Assembly (NCBI RefSeq): GCF_000165425.1
Contig: NW_001799178.1
Coordinates: forward strand, 62,001 to 126,000
Direction: 5' to 3'
Origin: Paramecium tetraurelia
Lineage: Eukaryota; Ciliophora; Oligohymenophorea; Peniculida; Parameciidae
Length of the DNA: 64,000 nucleotides
Within the stretch, counting starts at the first letter, position 1. Each line of letters opens with the position of its first letter. The translations under genes and the position numbers were made by a program. Positions 49,412 to 61,559 of this stretch are shown here, one piece after another. The notes below the pieces were generated by a model that was given only the letters and a program-made list of their open reading frames with translations, was not told the DNA's origin and searched no databases.

Positions 49412-51669
49412 TCAATAAAAGATGCCTTGAACATAATATTGGTATTTATCGTACCATTTTGCTCTCCAATTATCTATGGACGAGTTAATGATGCTAAAAT
49501 ATAATTGAGTGATTCTACTTTTAACAAATAACATTTAATTTTTGATTATCGTCCTCATACAAAAAGAATCTCTCCTCCAATTGAGTAATGGATTTATCTC
49601 CTCTTTTAAAACATGGCATTGAGTTCTTATGTCCACAATACCTATTGATAGTTAATGTGTTACATCATTTTTACAAGTAACAAAATTCTATCACTGTGTT
49701 TCCTAAGGGCCATGAAACCTTTATAAAATAGTTCCCTGAACTTCTTAAATAGATCACTTTAAACACCACCAAGGATTTCAATTTATTCGCTCAACAATTT
49801 AAAAGGAACTTTATTCTCAATTTCAATTCCCTTCCCTGGAGCATTTCCTAAAAAGAATCCAAAATCTATATGAGCTAGATGGCCATCTCTTTTTAATAAT
49901 ATGTTCCCGTTATGTCTATCTTTAAGTTGAAGTATGTAACAGGCGAGAGAATATCCAACTAAGCTTTGCATAAAATTGGTTCGATGACGATCACTAAAAT
50001 TATGACTAATAATTGAACAGATATACTGATTACTCGAAGAATTAGCTTAATGTTTATTGTCTGTTCCATAATTATCGTTTTAATGAATCAATCGTAATAG
50101 CATCCTTCACCATTTCAATTAATCCATAATTGGGTCCCAACGAAATTACTTCGTAAATTGATAATCTCATAGGTAGATCCTCAATGATAAAGATTTAATC
50201 TATAGTAGATAAGAGTTGCATAGCAAACTGCTCCTATTTCAAATTGTCCCCTGATTTCACGATAAGATGAACCAATCTCCAGGATTTAAGATTACCAAAC
50301 AGAGATTAATCCTTGATCCTTTGTTCTTGGTCCTTAGCTGACTCCCCAAATAAGCTCTGGCCATCTTGTCCAAGTGGCATGCTTTTGCGTTGTCCATCCT
50401 ATACAAATGAACTCCCAACACTTACAAAATCTTCATTATTCTCTTTAGAAAATGATTGATAAACACTCTTCTCTTCAGCTTGTTCATCATTTCCAGGAGA
50501 ATAAAATTACACCGTTGGTGTTTCATCAATAATATCCTCGTCAATAATCTATAGTGGTTATTGTACCGAGATCTTATGAACATTTGGATCTATGAGATTA
50601 TCTAAGAATACTACATTTGTTTTAATCTAGGAAGATGGATCCATTGATTGACATCTTCTATTGCAGCATAGATTTATGCAGAGTGATCGCTTCAGATTGC
50701 TTATAGTCATTCCTCTGATCCTTCTCCACATCGGGCCTGTAGATCTCCAGACATATATAGAAGGGTGATCTTTCCTTGGTGGAGAATACTTTGGTTTCTG
50801 GTGCCACTATATTCAAGACTGCATAGTTTCTGATTTGCTCCTTAACAAAAGGAATGTATACAGAAGATGGTAGATTCTGATTAATTCTCTGGAGATCTGC
50901 CTTCAAAGATATTATTTAGGGGTAAGCTAGATGGAGTCTAATTATTAATATCGTTTACCTCTCAGATATTCTGATTATGTCATTCCAGAAATTGATAGTA
51001 GAAGAGAATCCACAGACTTTTTCCCTTGTTTAATTATCTACATTCACTGATAAGTACTATCCTAAATTAATTTCAGAGGCATTGACCTTGGGTGTTGTTT
51101 AATCATAGCCAGCAGTCCCATAAATTTAAATTCCCTCTTTGTTAGGATTATGGGAAATAAACTCTTTTCCATTGATCAGATATTCATCCCCATATTGTTC
51201 TTTCATTATTTTTGTGTATTCAATCAGAAAATCTTAAACTCCTTTCAGATTTATGACCTTTTTATTCACTATCTGCGATAAGGATTTTAATTGAAAGTAA
51301 GTCAAATGCGCAAAGTAAAAGTTATTTTAGCATGCGTCGAATAAAAACTATATTAACTCTTCGTGATTTCTTCTGAATACTAAGTAATTGATAAATTATG
51401 GTATATAATATTCTAAGTCCTCTCTTTTCTAACTCAACCAATTTGGATTCAATCTGACCTTTTCCAAATTCTTTTTGATAACTTCAATATCCTGGCCACC
51501 TTTATATAATTACAAAAGCACTGCCTTAGTACTTAATATATCACCCTAACTAAAATAACATTTTACTTCATCATCTATAATATGATTAGTAAAAAATGAA
51601 TCCGAATTTCTCCTTCTATTCGCAAAACAACAATAACTTGCATCTTCATGTATTTTAGAATTATTCATC
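49412..51669 (-). CDS. phosphatidylinositol 4-kinase, PI4K-beta-like
   Basis: About 700 aa, starting MNNSKIHEDASYCCFANRRR. The N-terminal half carries a lipid-kinase-unique-like helical region (LSTKAVLLQLYKGGQDIEVI, YYIPQFINYLVFR). The catalytic end has YSLACYILQLKDRHNGNILL (catalytic loop) and LAHIDFGFFLGNAPGKG (DFG-like activation motif), then PFKLLSEQIEILGGVQSDLF and a closing NWRAKWYDKYQYYVQGIFY as in PI4K-beta. It makes PI4P at the Golgi. Several short introns; a 25-nt one near the 3' end and one near 50.95 kb are clear, others not all fixed. Confidence 0.86.
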
Positions 51670-51815
51670 TTGATTTTCTTAATTTATTTATTATTATTTA
51701 CATAAAACTCGTTATTATATAACTTAAACAATTATAGTTCCATATTTATTCAACCTTAAAACTAAATTTAATAGATTTATAATATGAAGAACAAATCATT
51801 CATAAATCCGAGTAA

Positions 51816-53712
51816 TCATATTTGATTTGTCAATAGTTATAGAATATTGCCAGTTTCACGTCGTTTATTTGTTTTTGATTGAGACTTCTGTTATCTGCAA
51901 CTATACGCTTTACCATCCAACTCCACAATCCTTCTTTACACTAATGATATAATTCAATTAAGATTACAATTTATGGTAGCATACACTTTTGATGTGAATT
52001 TTTCAACTTCAAATATTTGTTAACATACGATATCCATTCCGAATGACAAGTAGATGTGCAAATGTTCAACTTCTAAATTCGGAGTAGATTTCTTATTTTA
52101 ATTTAAACCCCTCTCTGTCTTTAAATCTGAATTTTAATTAATTATTCTAGTTTTCATTTAATTAATTGGTGACGCATTAACATGTTATGATTTCTTATTT
52201 AAGTTTTAACTGCTTTATCTGCATCTTGGCAAGACCTCCTTGGAATCCTTGATGAATAACTAATAGATATTCTTCTGTTTATCAAACGCATCAAAATTAC
52301 CAATATGTATTCCATAATTTACGATGGAGCCATTGCTGTATGGAACTATCTTCTGTTGGATGTTGCTTTTATTTTACTCATCTAAGTCAACCAATTAAAG
52401 AGATAGTTTCTTTGCACTCTTGGGTTTAACTATCAAAATGTGGAATTGATTCATTAAACTAAAATAATCTGGAAACATCTCAATTAATAGATTTTAACCA
52501 ATATTATTTGCAGATATGTCAAATTGCAAAGGCATTGTCAGAAATCCCTTCTTTGCTGCCTTAATTACAATACTCCTCAACTCAAGATTTTAAATTACTA
52601 TTGTGCCATTTTTATTAGTCTGTCCAACAACCTTGCCATCAATACTGATATCAACATTATCAAGGATGGACTAATCTATGATGTTCTTGCTAGTAATTTT
52701 CAATATCGTTTTCTAGATTTTAATCATCTCGACTTCCTATTTATATTCTCCAAATCCTTTTGTGATTAAGATATGCTACTTAGGATAGAAATCTAATTTC
52801 TCAATACTTACAATATATTCCATTTATGGTTTAGTCCAAAATCTATATTCTCCATTAAAATTAATGGGCATCCCATTTACTAAGAATTTATCTGCCTCGA
52901 TCAATTTCCCTTGATGAATCAGTTTATATTTGGCCTATATGATATCATTTCTTTCCAATTCTATGACATTTTCATTGAAATTTACATCTTAATGTACATA
53001 TTTAAAATGCTTTCCTTAGACATCAACAATGAAATCGTTATTCAAAGGCAGATCTTTAAAATTAATAAAGTTAGATGTAAGCTTCTTGTTAATGGTGATC
53101 AATTTAGCTGGAATATGCGATTTGTCATTCATTTACAGCTTATCTTTCTAAGATATTGTAATAAAAGCATCTTCGAACAAATTATTCAATTGACCTCCCA
53201 AAGCAATCACATCCTAATTTTGACATACAAATTTAATGTTGATTGTTCCTCTCTCAATGTAGAGTTTCAGCAATTCTAAAATATGTTAAGTATTTGTGAA
53301 GGGCTTGTTGAACAACACTACCTTATGTTTCTGATTGTAAAGTTGAATCTAGCACAACAATTCCGCAGATTGAGATATTCGTTTCTCCAATATAGTTATC
53401 CAAGGATATTTTCGTCTTATATTGTAAATCAATTCCTGAACATAATGCTCTACTTTTATTTCCTATTGTTAAAAAGGGTCATAAAATTAATCAACAGTAT
53501 ATTTAATTGAGATGATGGTTTCATCCTGATTTAATAACTTAAATTCAGCAAAGTCCTTAAAAATTCATAGATATCATTACTTCAAATTCTGTTTCATCAT
53601 TAATTTTAACGATCTCCTCTTGCAATTACTCTTTTCGCTATTTAACAAAGGTGTAGGTTTTATCTTATGAAAATGAGTTTAAAGTATAAAATTTGGTAAG
53701 GGAATTTTTCAT
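51816..53712 (-). CDS. large unknown protein, 614 aa
   Basis: Starts MKNSLTKFYTLNSFSQDKTY. Introns of 25 and 27 nt give an exact frame. The body looks like repeated beta-sandwich modules: LDFYPKQHILITKGFGEYKQ, DNVDISIDGKVVGQTNKNGT-IVIQNLELRSIVIKAAKKGF resembles a carboxypeptidase-regulatory/PEGA-like fold. The C-terminus is basic and Gln-rich (KSQSKTNKRRETGNILQLLT). No specific family recognised. Confidence 0.72.
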
Positions 53713-54457
53713 TGTTTTTTATTCCGTTAATCGAACAATTAAAATTTTATTAATTAATAAATATACTCAAACACAAAAGTATATTCTCACTCCTCAAAAT
53801 TACATAATTTTTAAGACTCAATAGGTCTATAAATCATTGATTACTCTATTAACCTATTTTGAGGAATAAACAAGAAATATTTATGATTTTAATAAGGAAA
53901 TTATTAAAAGATGAGTAGAACAATCATTATCATGCTTTTAAATATTTCCAGCATCTTAAAGATATGCATAAGAAAACCTCCTAATAATTTGAAATTAAGT
54001 TAATCTTGCGATTGAAATGAGAATTAGTATTAGATGGATTTAATTAATAAATTAAAATATTTTTAATCACAGATTAAATATACATCTTGGCATACATTTT
54101 CTTGTGTCGCGTTTTGCACACTTGATCATACCTAATGTGAAGATTGTTGATACGATTTGTGGTAAATCCATTCTCTCCCAAAACCTTAAGGCTGTATTCA
54201 CAAACTTTGATTAACTTCATGGTTGAGGGCGCTTCGACACCTTAAATTGAATATATTTGAGTCTACGGGAGAGTATACACTCTAGTATAACTATTATAAG
54301 CACCCTGTATCTCCACACTGTTTAATTTCAAAGAAATTATTATAAAGAGTGTCGGTTTGTCTATGGTGCAAAAAAGATAGAAGATCATAACAGGGATTGC
54401 TAATATTAAATATATTATCGATCAGTAAGGTCTTCGACATATTTGTTATATAAAATA
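53713..54457. other. unresolved region, higher GC than other gaps
   Basis: About 750 bp. The stretch 54100-54330 is less AT-rich than other gaps. On the minus strand two frames are open: one joined to the upstream gene by a 32-nt intron (TLLIDNIFNISNPCYDLLSF to SALNHEVNQSL), another reading VEAPSTMKLIKVCEYSLKVL. It could be extra exons, a small gene, or a structured RNA; I cannot decide. Confidence 0.35.
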
Positions 54458-55300
54458 TCAAACATCAACCCATGGAATTCTCTTGAGATCCTTTGGCCCG
54501 TAAACCTTATTGCAAAATCTAAATTCTGTATCATCCATATATCCTGGACACTTAAAGTTTTTCTAAACTGGATTTAATTTGGGTCTTCCTCCTGAGCAGT
54601 TTGGACATTTCTCTAAGCACCCCTTAATCATACAATCAGCTATTCTTTCGATGAGTTCTCCTTTGTTCCCTGTTTATTTTTGATCATTCGCTTTTAACAT
54701 CTATTTCAATTAACCTGCTGATTTTTTATCCAATTCCTATTAGATCTTTCTAAACTCTTCTTTCTATACTTTATCATAAAGAACAAAGACATCAGGTTCC
54801 TCATCATCACTTTCACTCTCAGAGGATTCTGATTTCTTGGAAGCTTCTACTTTTTTTGACTTAAGGGCTTTGCTCTGTTTATTATCCTTTTAATTTTTGT
54901 CTTTTTTGTAGTCATAATCACTATCACTATCATCTTCCACATCACTTTTTTTGGGTTTAGTTGATTTTGACTTGGCATTTACTTTTTTTTATTAGGGTTT
55001 CTTTTTGATTTCTTTTTTTTATAGTTTCTCAAGAATTGCTTTTACTTTTTCTTAATCCTCCTTTGTTAAATTTTCAACATGGAAAATGTCTTTGTATGTT
55101 GCATTCTTGAAGGCTGATTTTAATGAAAAACAATCTGCATGATAATGGTGTTCTTGATGATAATGATCTTCATCTATAACGTTGCTTAATCTCAGTTCAT
55201 CTTTGCCTATTTTTGCTTAGCATCCTTTGCAAGTCGCTCGTCCAGATGGTGCATATGCTGCTGTCATAAACATATCTCCTAAAGGGCATGCTATTTTCAT
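54458..55300 (-). CDS. PARP-type zinc finger plus PADR1 zinc domain protein
   Basis: 280 aa, starting MKIACPLGDMFMTAAYAPSG. The N-terminal finger reads ATCKGCQAKIGKDELRLSN ... HHYHADCFSLKSAFK, the PARP-type DNA-break-binding zinc finger. An acidic/Lys-rich linker (DVEDDSDSDYDYKKDKNQK) follows, then a SAP-like helix (LKQMLKANDQKQTGNKGELI) and the PADR1 zinc site: CPNCSGGRPKLNPVQKNFKC-PGYMDDTEFRFC. These are the N-terminal DNA-binding parts of PARP1, but no WGR or catalytic domain is visible here. The first TGA is at 54458; a 32-nt intron just before it could extend the protein into the unresolved region. Confidence 0.85.
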
Positions 55301-55486
55301 TATCAGTTAGATTAAATAAATATATTTATTATAAAGAAACCAATTATTTTGATCAATTACTCTGTTTGAACACAAAAACTGATTATGTTTTTTTAATTTT
55401 CAAGTAGAATAGGTGTATATATAATGATTGCAACATAAATATGTAACAAAGTTTGATACAATATTTTTTCAATTAAAAAGACAATC

Positions 55487-55554
55487 GGAACAGATTCGAA
55501 GTGGGAACTTACAGCTTGTTAGAGTGGTGTGATAACCACTAGACTAATATACGC
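55487..55554 (-). tRNA. tRNA-like element, probably degenerate
   Basis: The minus strand carries TAGTCTAGTGGTTATCACA, matching a tRNA D-arm, then CTAACAA, which could be a Val (AAC) anticodon loop, and CTTCGAATC, a T-loop-like core. The anticodon and T-stems each contain mismatches and I find no pairing acceptor stem. Probably a tRNA pseudogene or a fragment. Confidence 0.35.
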
Positions 55555-55603
55555 TTTCTATTATTTAAATGAATATAAAAGCGTTCATAAAATTTATAAT
55601 TAA

Positions 55604-56223
<620 letters not shown>

Positions 56224-56354
56224 AAATATGTATATTAATTATAAACATACCTTTAAGTGTCTTTGCCATTTCCATTAGGACTTACAAGTCTTCGTCTACC
56301 TAAAATTATAATATCTATTTTCATTTATAATATCTGTATATATAATAATATATT

Positions 56355-57042
56355 TCAATAAAGCTATTACTACTACTATTATGAAGATTGAATATCTTTC
56401 AATTTTTAATCATAATGCCTTTAAGCATTATTATAAATTTATTGATATTATTATTTCTCTTCTTTTGATCTCTCCTAATCGTGTATAATCAGTTTAATAA
56501 TTTCACTTGCTCCTTATGTATCTCCTGATTTTGCTTTCTCTTAGCCTTGCTTCAACAATGCAAGAATTTACTACTATTAACAGTATTCAATACTTGCTAG
56601 CCTGGAAAAATATGTTCCATATTTGTTAAGATCATCACTAATATTTGCTATGTTAATTCTGCCTACATTTATTATTGATTGATCTATTTCATCTGCTATT
56701 GCATCATTCTAATCAGAAATAATCAAATAAAAGCATTACAAATATTAATTTTGCAAATAGGGCATCGTATTTAACTCGTTTTCACCGTGTGCAAATGTGC
56801 AAGTAGGACCATTTTTACATTGCCCAGTTTAAGGATTAAAGTGCTTACACAATTATGCTACATTTATTAATCCCTGATCTTACTTTTGTAATTTACAATC
56901 ATAGGATTGATTCCCTACACTTTATTATAAGCATTTGGTTAGATAGTCTACTCTGGGAAACTTTGGGGTTGCTAAGCATTTTATCGAAGTTCTTATGGTC
57001 CATGAGCAAATTAACATCTTATTGCTAAAGCGCAAACTCCAT
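56355..57042 (-). CDS. CCCH zinc-finger protein
   Basis: About 215 aa, starting MEFALQQQDVNLLMDHKNFD. The finger reads LCKHFNPQTGQCKNGPTCTF-AHGENEL, a C-x8-C-x5-C-x3-H type, usually an RNA-binding module. Joined to the N-terminus by a 40-nt intron (GTAGGG...GTAAG), which is long here but restores frame. The rest is Gln-rich and helical (SRLASIEYCQQQQILALLKQ), ending with a Gln run and LY at TGA. Role inferred from the finger only. Confidence 0.72.
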
Positions 57043-57502
57043 TCTGTGCTATTCAGATAAATATCAAATCAATACTAAAATGTCTACAAAGTTAGGTTTT
57101 GTACTTAGAGTTTGGATATTAAGTGCCTTAAGAGTACATATTTAAATAATATCTCAATTTAAAGAAATTAATTTGTTTATTCTCACAATCAGAATTTCCT
57201 TGATAATAGCAGCTTCACTCCTTTTAAAGGTATTCTATTATACGAATATAAACTGAACTCAATAATGAAGTTGAATTATTAAGCCCAAACACCTTGAGTA
57301 ATCCATTAAAATTCACATTAAATTGCTTTAAATTGTCAAAAGATAATAAATAATTTTCAATTTAAATCTAAAACCTTTGGGAGATCCCTCAATTTAGGGT
57401 AATACTAAAGATTTGTAAGTAAAAGATTAATATAAACTAAAGTCTAACTTCTAATTATCTATTTAACAACTGAAATAATAAAATAAACTATCAATAGTGT
57501 CA
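57043..57502. other. intergenic region, no supported gene
   Basis: Both strands have short open frames (for example plus 57087 reading MSTKLGFVLRVWILSALRVH) but none looks conserved. AT-rich. Confidence 0.4.
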
Positions 57503-57739
57503 TCAAACTAATTAACATGGACAAGAATCGTCATCTTTATCAACATGATCAAGATTGTACAATTTCCAATTCTCAACCACGTAAATTGTTTTAATATGTT
57601 CTTTGAATGCAATTTTATGATTTTTTTATCCTCTCAAGATTTGCTAACCGTAAGTATCTATGCGTATTTATCTTAAGGGATTCTATGATTTTAGTTCTAC
57701 TTGAGGAGTAGCATGCACCTTCTTGGACTTTTGGTTCAT
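57503..57739 (-). CDS. small protein with C-terminal CPC motif, 78 aa
   Basis: Single exon from MNQKSKKVHATPQVELKSQN to ENWKLYNLDHVDKDDDSCPC then QLV at TGA. Basic N-terminus, acidic C-terminus. The frame is exact; no family recognised. Confidence 0.5.
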
Positions 57740-57766
57740 ATATATAATATATTTTATTTTTTAATA

Positions 57767-57931
57767 TCAGTCAAATATTGCATTTACTTCCTCCCCCTAT
57801 TTAAGTAAATATTCTTCACTATTATCTAAATACCAATACTAATGTTCACTATTTGAATCAACTTCTACTTAAACTTTGTTTAAAATCGAAAATAAAACCA
57901 AAAACCTAGGAATCCAATTAACAAATATCAT
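57767..57931 (-). CDS. possible secreted peptide, 54 aa
   Basis: Reads MIFVNWIPRFLVLFSILNKV, a signal-peptide-like stretch, then QVEVDSNSEHQYWYLDNSEE and ends NAIFD at TGA. Could be a real small secreted protein or a first exon of a longer model; evidence is thin. Confidence 0.32.
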
Positions 57932-58150
57932 TTTAACGTAATGTACTGTTTTACATTTTAGTGTTTTTAATCTATTTTAATTTGAAATAGGGATGTTTAT
58001 AGATTAATTTAAATCAAGAAATCTCAAATAGTGAATGACAATATTTATGATTGTTCATGTACATGCACTAAGTACTTAGAACAAAGGATGATATATGAAT
58101 GAGATCAAGAATTACAATAATAAATATATTTTATATTATACTTTATTATA

Positions 58151-58660
58151 TCAGAATCTCAATTTTGAGAAAAGGAATCTTGATTAAGCCTTCTTATCAG
58201 CCAAACTACCTGCTGGTAATGTTCTGTATTTCTCAGCTAAGTATTTTCTAAGATTCTTTCTCAATTCTTTTCTTTTTTCAACATTCTTTAATTCAGCTTC
58301 CTTAACTCTCTCAATTCTGTCTCTGACTTCCTTCAATGTTGATTCCTCTAATCTATATCTAAAATAAAATTGTATATAATCATTACCTTGTTGGCATAAT
58401 GTGATTAAGATTTAATTATTTAATGAACACCTTCAATGTAGTTCGCTTTCTGATTTGCTTTTAACCCATTCTCTTGGTTACCTTTCTGGGATATCTCTAG
58501 ATACCAACCACTAAACCATTAGGGAATTTTGCATCCTAAAATAACTCCATATTTGATTTACTTTAGTTGATTCTTCATTTGCTTTAATCAAAATAGCCTT
58601 CTTTCCAGCTTATCTACCGGCAAGCAAAACTACTAAACGTCCTGGTTTCAAGCTAGCCAT
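58151..58660 (-). CDS. ribosomal protein eL27
   Basis: 151 aa, starting MASLKPGRLVVLLAGRQAGK. Conserved stretches: KFPNGLVVGIQRYPRKVTKR, HIMPTRYRLEE, DRIERVKEAELKN. It ends SRFLFSKLRF at TGA, the family's usual C-terminus, which is reached only by reading a TAA as Gln. Introns of 26 and 28 nt give an exact frame. Large-subunit cytosolic ribosome. Confidence 0.94.
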
Positions 58661-58771
58661 ATTACAATTGCTTACAATTTGCCCATTTCAAAATACTAAA
58701 TAAATCTTTTAATAATTTATTCCAAATTATTGGACTCATATAATTAACTAATTCATTAATATATTAAAGGA

Positions 58772-59771
58772 ATGAGGGAAATTATGTTTCTCAATCTAGG
58801 ATGGAATGCAGGCATCATTGGCGATCAACTCTAGGAGTAGTTAGCTATCGAAAATCAAATACAAGATTTGAATCTTGTAAATAAAGAATCAGATTTCTTA
58901 GTCAAATCGTTTTATTATGAAACTTAAAATGGACAATTTGTTCCTAAAACTATATTTGTTGATTCTGATCCATAATTTCAAAAGAAGAAAATATATGCAA
59001 AACAAAATGTATATAAACTTATCGATTCACTAGTTTTCTTCATTTAGATAAATGGTTGAGAAATGTGAAAATTTATATGGAGTTGTAGTTATCAATACAA
59101 CAAACTAAAATTACGATAATTATATCAAAGAATAATAATAATTAATACCCACAGTCCCATTTTACTTTGTGAATTTGATTGAAGACTAAATATCATATTC
59201 TTAGTAAATAAGTACGTTAAAATGTTATGAAATGCTTAAAGAATATGCAGAGGTATGTTTGTAGATCAATGGAAGTGTAATTTTAGAAAATAAACAATAT
59301 ACTACTTATCCTCCAAGAAATATTTCTTAATTCTTAAGTTATTGTTTGGCTTCAATAAATTAAGCTTATAAAAAAGTATTCGATATCACTACGTTTTCTT
59401 AAAGCCTATTTCTAGATTACGATTAAAAGTTTTTGTCATGTGGTTTTGATAATACCTACGTAAATTCATTTACTAATAACTTTGGAGGCATTAATTATCA
59501 AGAAGGGAAATTCAATAAAACAGGATTGATTATCAGAGGAGAACCAAATTTAGAGTAAGTTAAATTGGTGCAAGACATAACACAAATTCCTGTTTAAATG
59601 GGTATTCTGGAGAAAGGCTATCCAGGAATTGCTCAGATCAGTAATCATAGTAATAATGTGAATGTATTGGCCAATGCAATCAAAAAATTTGAATAGATTC
59701 CAAAATAATTTTTTAATATTGATTATGAGGTTAGTGAAAGTCTCAAATAGATTGTTGCAGCATATTAATGA
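58772..59771 (+). CDS. highly divergent tubulin-superfamily protein
   Basis: 324 aa, starting MREIMFLNLGWNAGIIGDQL, which aligns with the tubulin start but lacks the GQCGNQ nucleotide loop. FVPKTIFVDSDPQ and, after a 25-nt intron, SFRQMVEKCENLYGVVVINT replace later core parts; the GGGTGSG T4 loop is absent. The C-terminal half keeps tubulin signs: EGKFNKTGLIIRGEPNLEQV, IPVQMGILEKGYPGIAQISN, NVNVLANAIKKFEQIPKQFF and ESLKQIVAAYQ. About 120 residues shorter than normal tubulin. It probably cannot bind GTP; role unknown. Confidence 0.75.
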
Positions 59772-59848
59772 TTTATAGAATTGATATTTTATTTTATTAA
59801 CTAATATTTATTTGTTAAATTTTGATATAAATAATATTCGTTAAATTA

Positions 59849-60812
59849 ATGCAAAAGTATATTTTGTGCGATAAAAGTAACCAATCCTAATTATCACTCA
59901 ATTTATCAAAGAGCCAATAAAAATTAGTCTGCAAATCAATTCACGATTAAATTAAAGAAAGAACTTAATCTAAAGAAACAACTCACAGAAGTACACAAAA
60001 CAACTAATTATCTTAAAGAGTAAAATAATCAGGATCTTTGAGTTCAGTTATTGCTAATTTCTTTGGTCCATCTGAACAGAAGAAGAGATGCAATGAAGTA
60101 AGTGAAAATATCGAAAAGTCTAAAATTTTGGTTATCAAAGAACTCAAAAACTAATTAGATCAAAAAGATGAATAAATCAAGATATTAACATAACAATTGC
60201 AATCTAGTAAATTCGGATAGACTTACTGTGGAAAGTGCAATAATTTAAAAGAAAAATTTCACAAACTATAATCATCCATTATTTAACAATAAAATTTGTT
60301 TTTGTAAGAGTTTAAAACAAATATGGAAAATGATGAGAACTTTGAAAATGAAGATGTTATATAAAAGGAGAATTTAAATAATCTAGAATCTAATACCTTT
60401 TAATTTAAGTAATCTATGAATACTTTGAAATCCTTCATGGAGAAACTTAGCCATCAATATATTGAGGTTGATGACCGTTCTAATACGTTGATAAATGCTA
60501 TGAAGATAGAGAAATAGGAATTGCAATAGAGAGTAGTTTAATTGGAATAAAAGGTTAGAGAATTGCAAAGTAATGAGTAAACAATGCAAAAGAAATTGGA
60601 GCAGTTGTAAAACCCTTATTAAAAATACAAGAATCAATTGTAATAGAGTGCGTCATTAACAAAACTCAAGTATTTAATTAATGCTATTTTGAAGTCCAGA
60701 GATTGAGTGTCAAGTGAATGTTGATAAGATCCTGCATGTGGGATAACCGTACTTGAGAACAAGATACATTAGTTAAAAGGAGAATAAAAATAGTTAGATG
60801 AGTTTGTTTTGA
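59849..60812 (+). CDS. coiled-coil protein, 312 aa
   Basis: Starts MQKYILCDKSNQSQLSLNLS. Contains a CxxC pair (YCGKCNNLKEKFHKL) and long heptads (LVIKELKNQLDQKDEQIKIL, NAMKIEKQELQQRVVQLEQK). A 25-nt intron leads to NPEIECQVNVDKILHVGQPY and the end NSQMSLF at TGA. No family recognised. Convergent with eL6, 67 bp apart. Confidence 0.73.
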
Positions 60813-60879
60813 GAGGAGATGGGAATTTAATATATTGATTTATAATATTTATTATTGTACGATAATATCTTGGTAATGA

Positions 60880-61498
60880 TCAAAAGACTAACTCATGAGG
60901 TCTTGTGGTTTTTCCAATGGTGAAACGAGCACCAAGATATTATTTCAATAATTATGTTTTCTTAATTGCAGTGATCAATGCAGCATCAACTGATTTTTGT
61001 GTATTTCTCTTTCCATCCAATCTTGTTTTTTCTGCTGTTTATTATTCAGTTGTTAACTAATTAATATATGGATATTTGATTACTTCTCCTCTCTTAGCCC
61101 AGAATCCTTATTCATTCTTGCGTCTTTAGGCTTGAGTTCTCTTGAAATAATCATCATCAATTTAGTTGGCATTAACTCCAGTCACATCGACTTTAGTGGA
61201 TGTTGGGATAACATAAGCAGAATTGACTCTCTTGAGAGGGACACCATTAACTTTGAAAGGACCTGTAACAAGCAACAATCCAGATTTGAGCTACTTCAAG
61301 AAGACAACTCTTTTTCCTTAGAATCTTCCAGACAACAAGATTAACACTTATCCAGGAACAATCTTTCTCAATTGAGCTGGTCTTGGAGCCTTTTTTGATT
61401 TTATTTCACAATACTTTTCTCTTTCTGACGAAATGGACTTTCTCATCATCACTCTTGTACCAATTACCAATTCTCACAGTTCTCTTTTTGGCAGGCAT
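60880..61498 (-). CDS. ribosomal protein eL6
   Basis: 197 aa, starting [20 protein letters not shown]. Core: [60 protein letters not shown] and the end [19 protein letters not shown]. All match eL6 of the large ribosomal subunit, including the KOW-like start. One 25-nt intron; frame exact. TAA/TAG read as Gln inside. Confidence 0.92.
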
Positions 61499-61559
61499 TG
61501 ATTGTATTTTAATTAATTTTAAATCTAATTTTAAATTTAATTATCCTAAATCACTCATC

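Noticed and set aside
52524-53510. Plus-strand frames of 75-122 aa
   Set aside because: Shadows of the long 614-aa minus-strand gene whose spliced frame is exact.
54100-54330. 5S rRNA or spliceosomal RNA
   Set aside because: I looked for conserved 5S, U1 and U6 core sequences and saw none.
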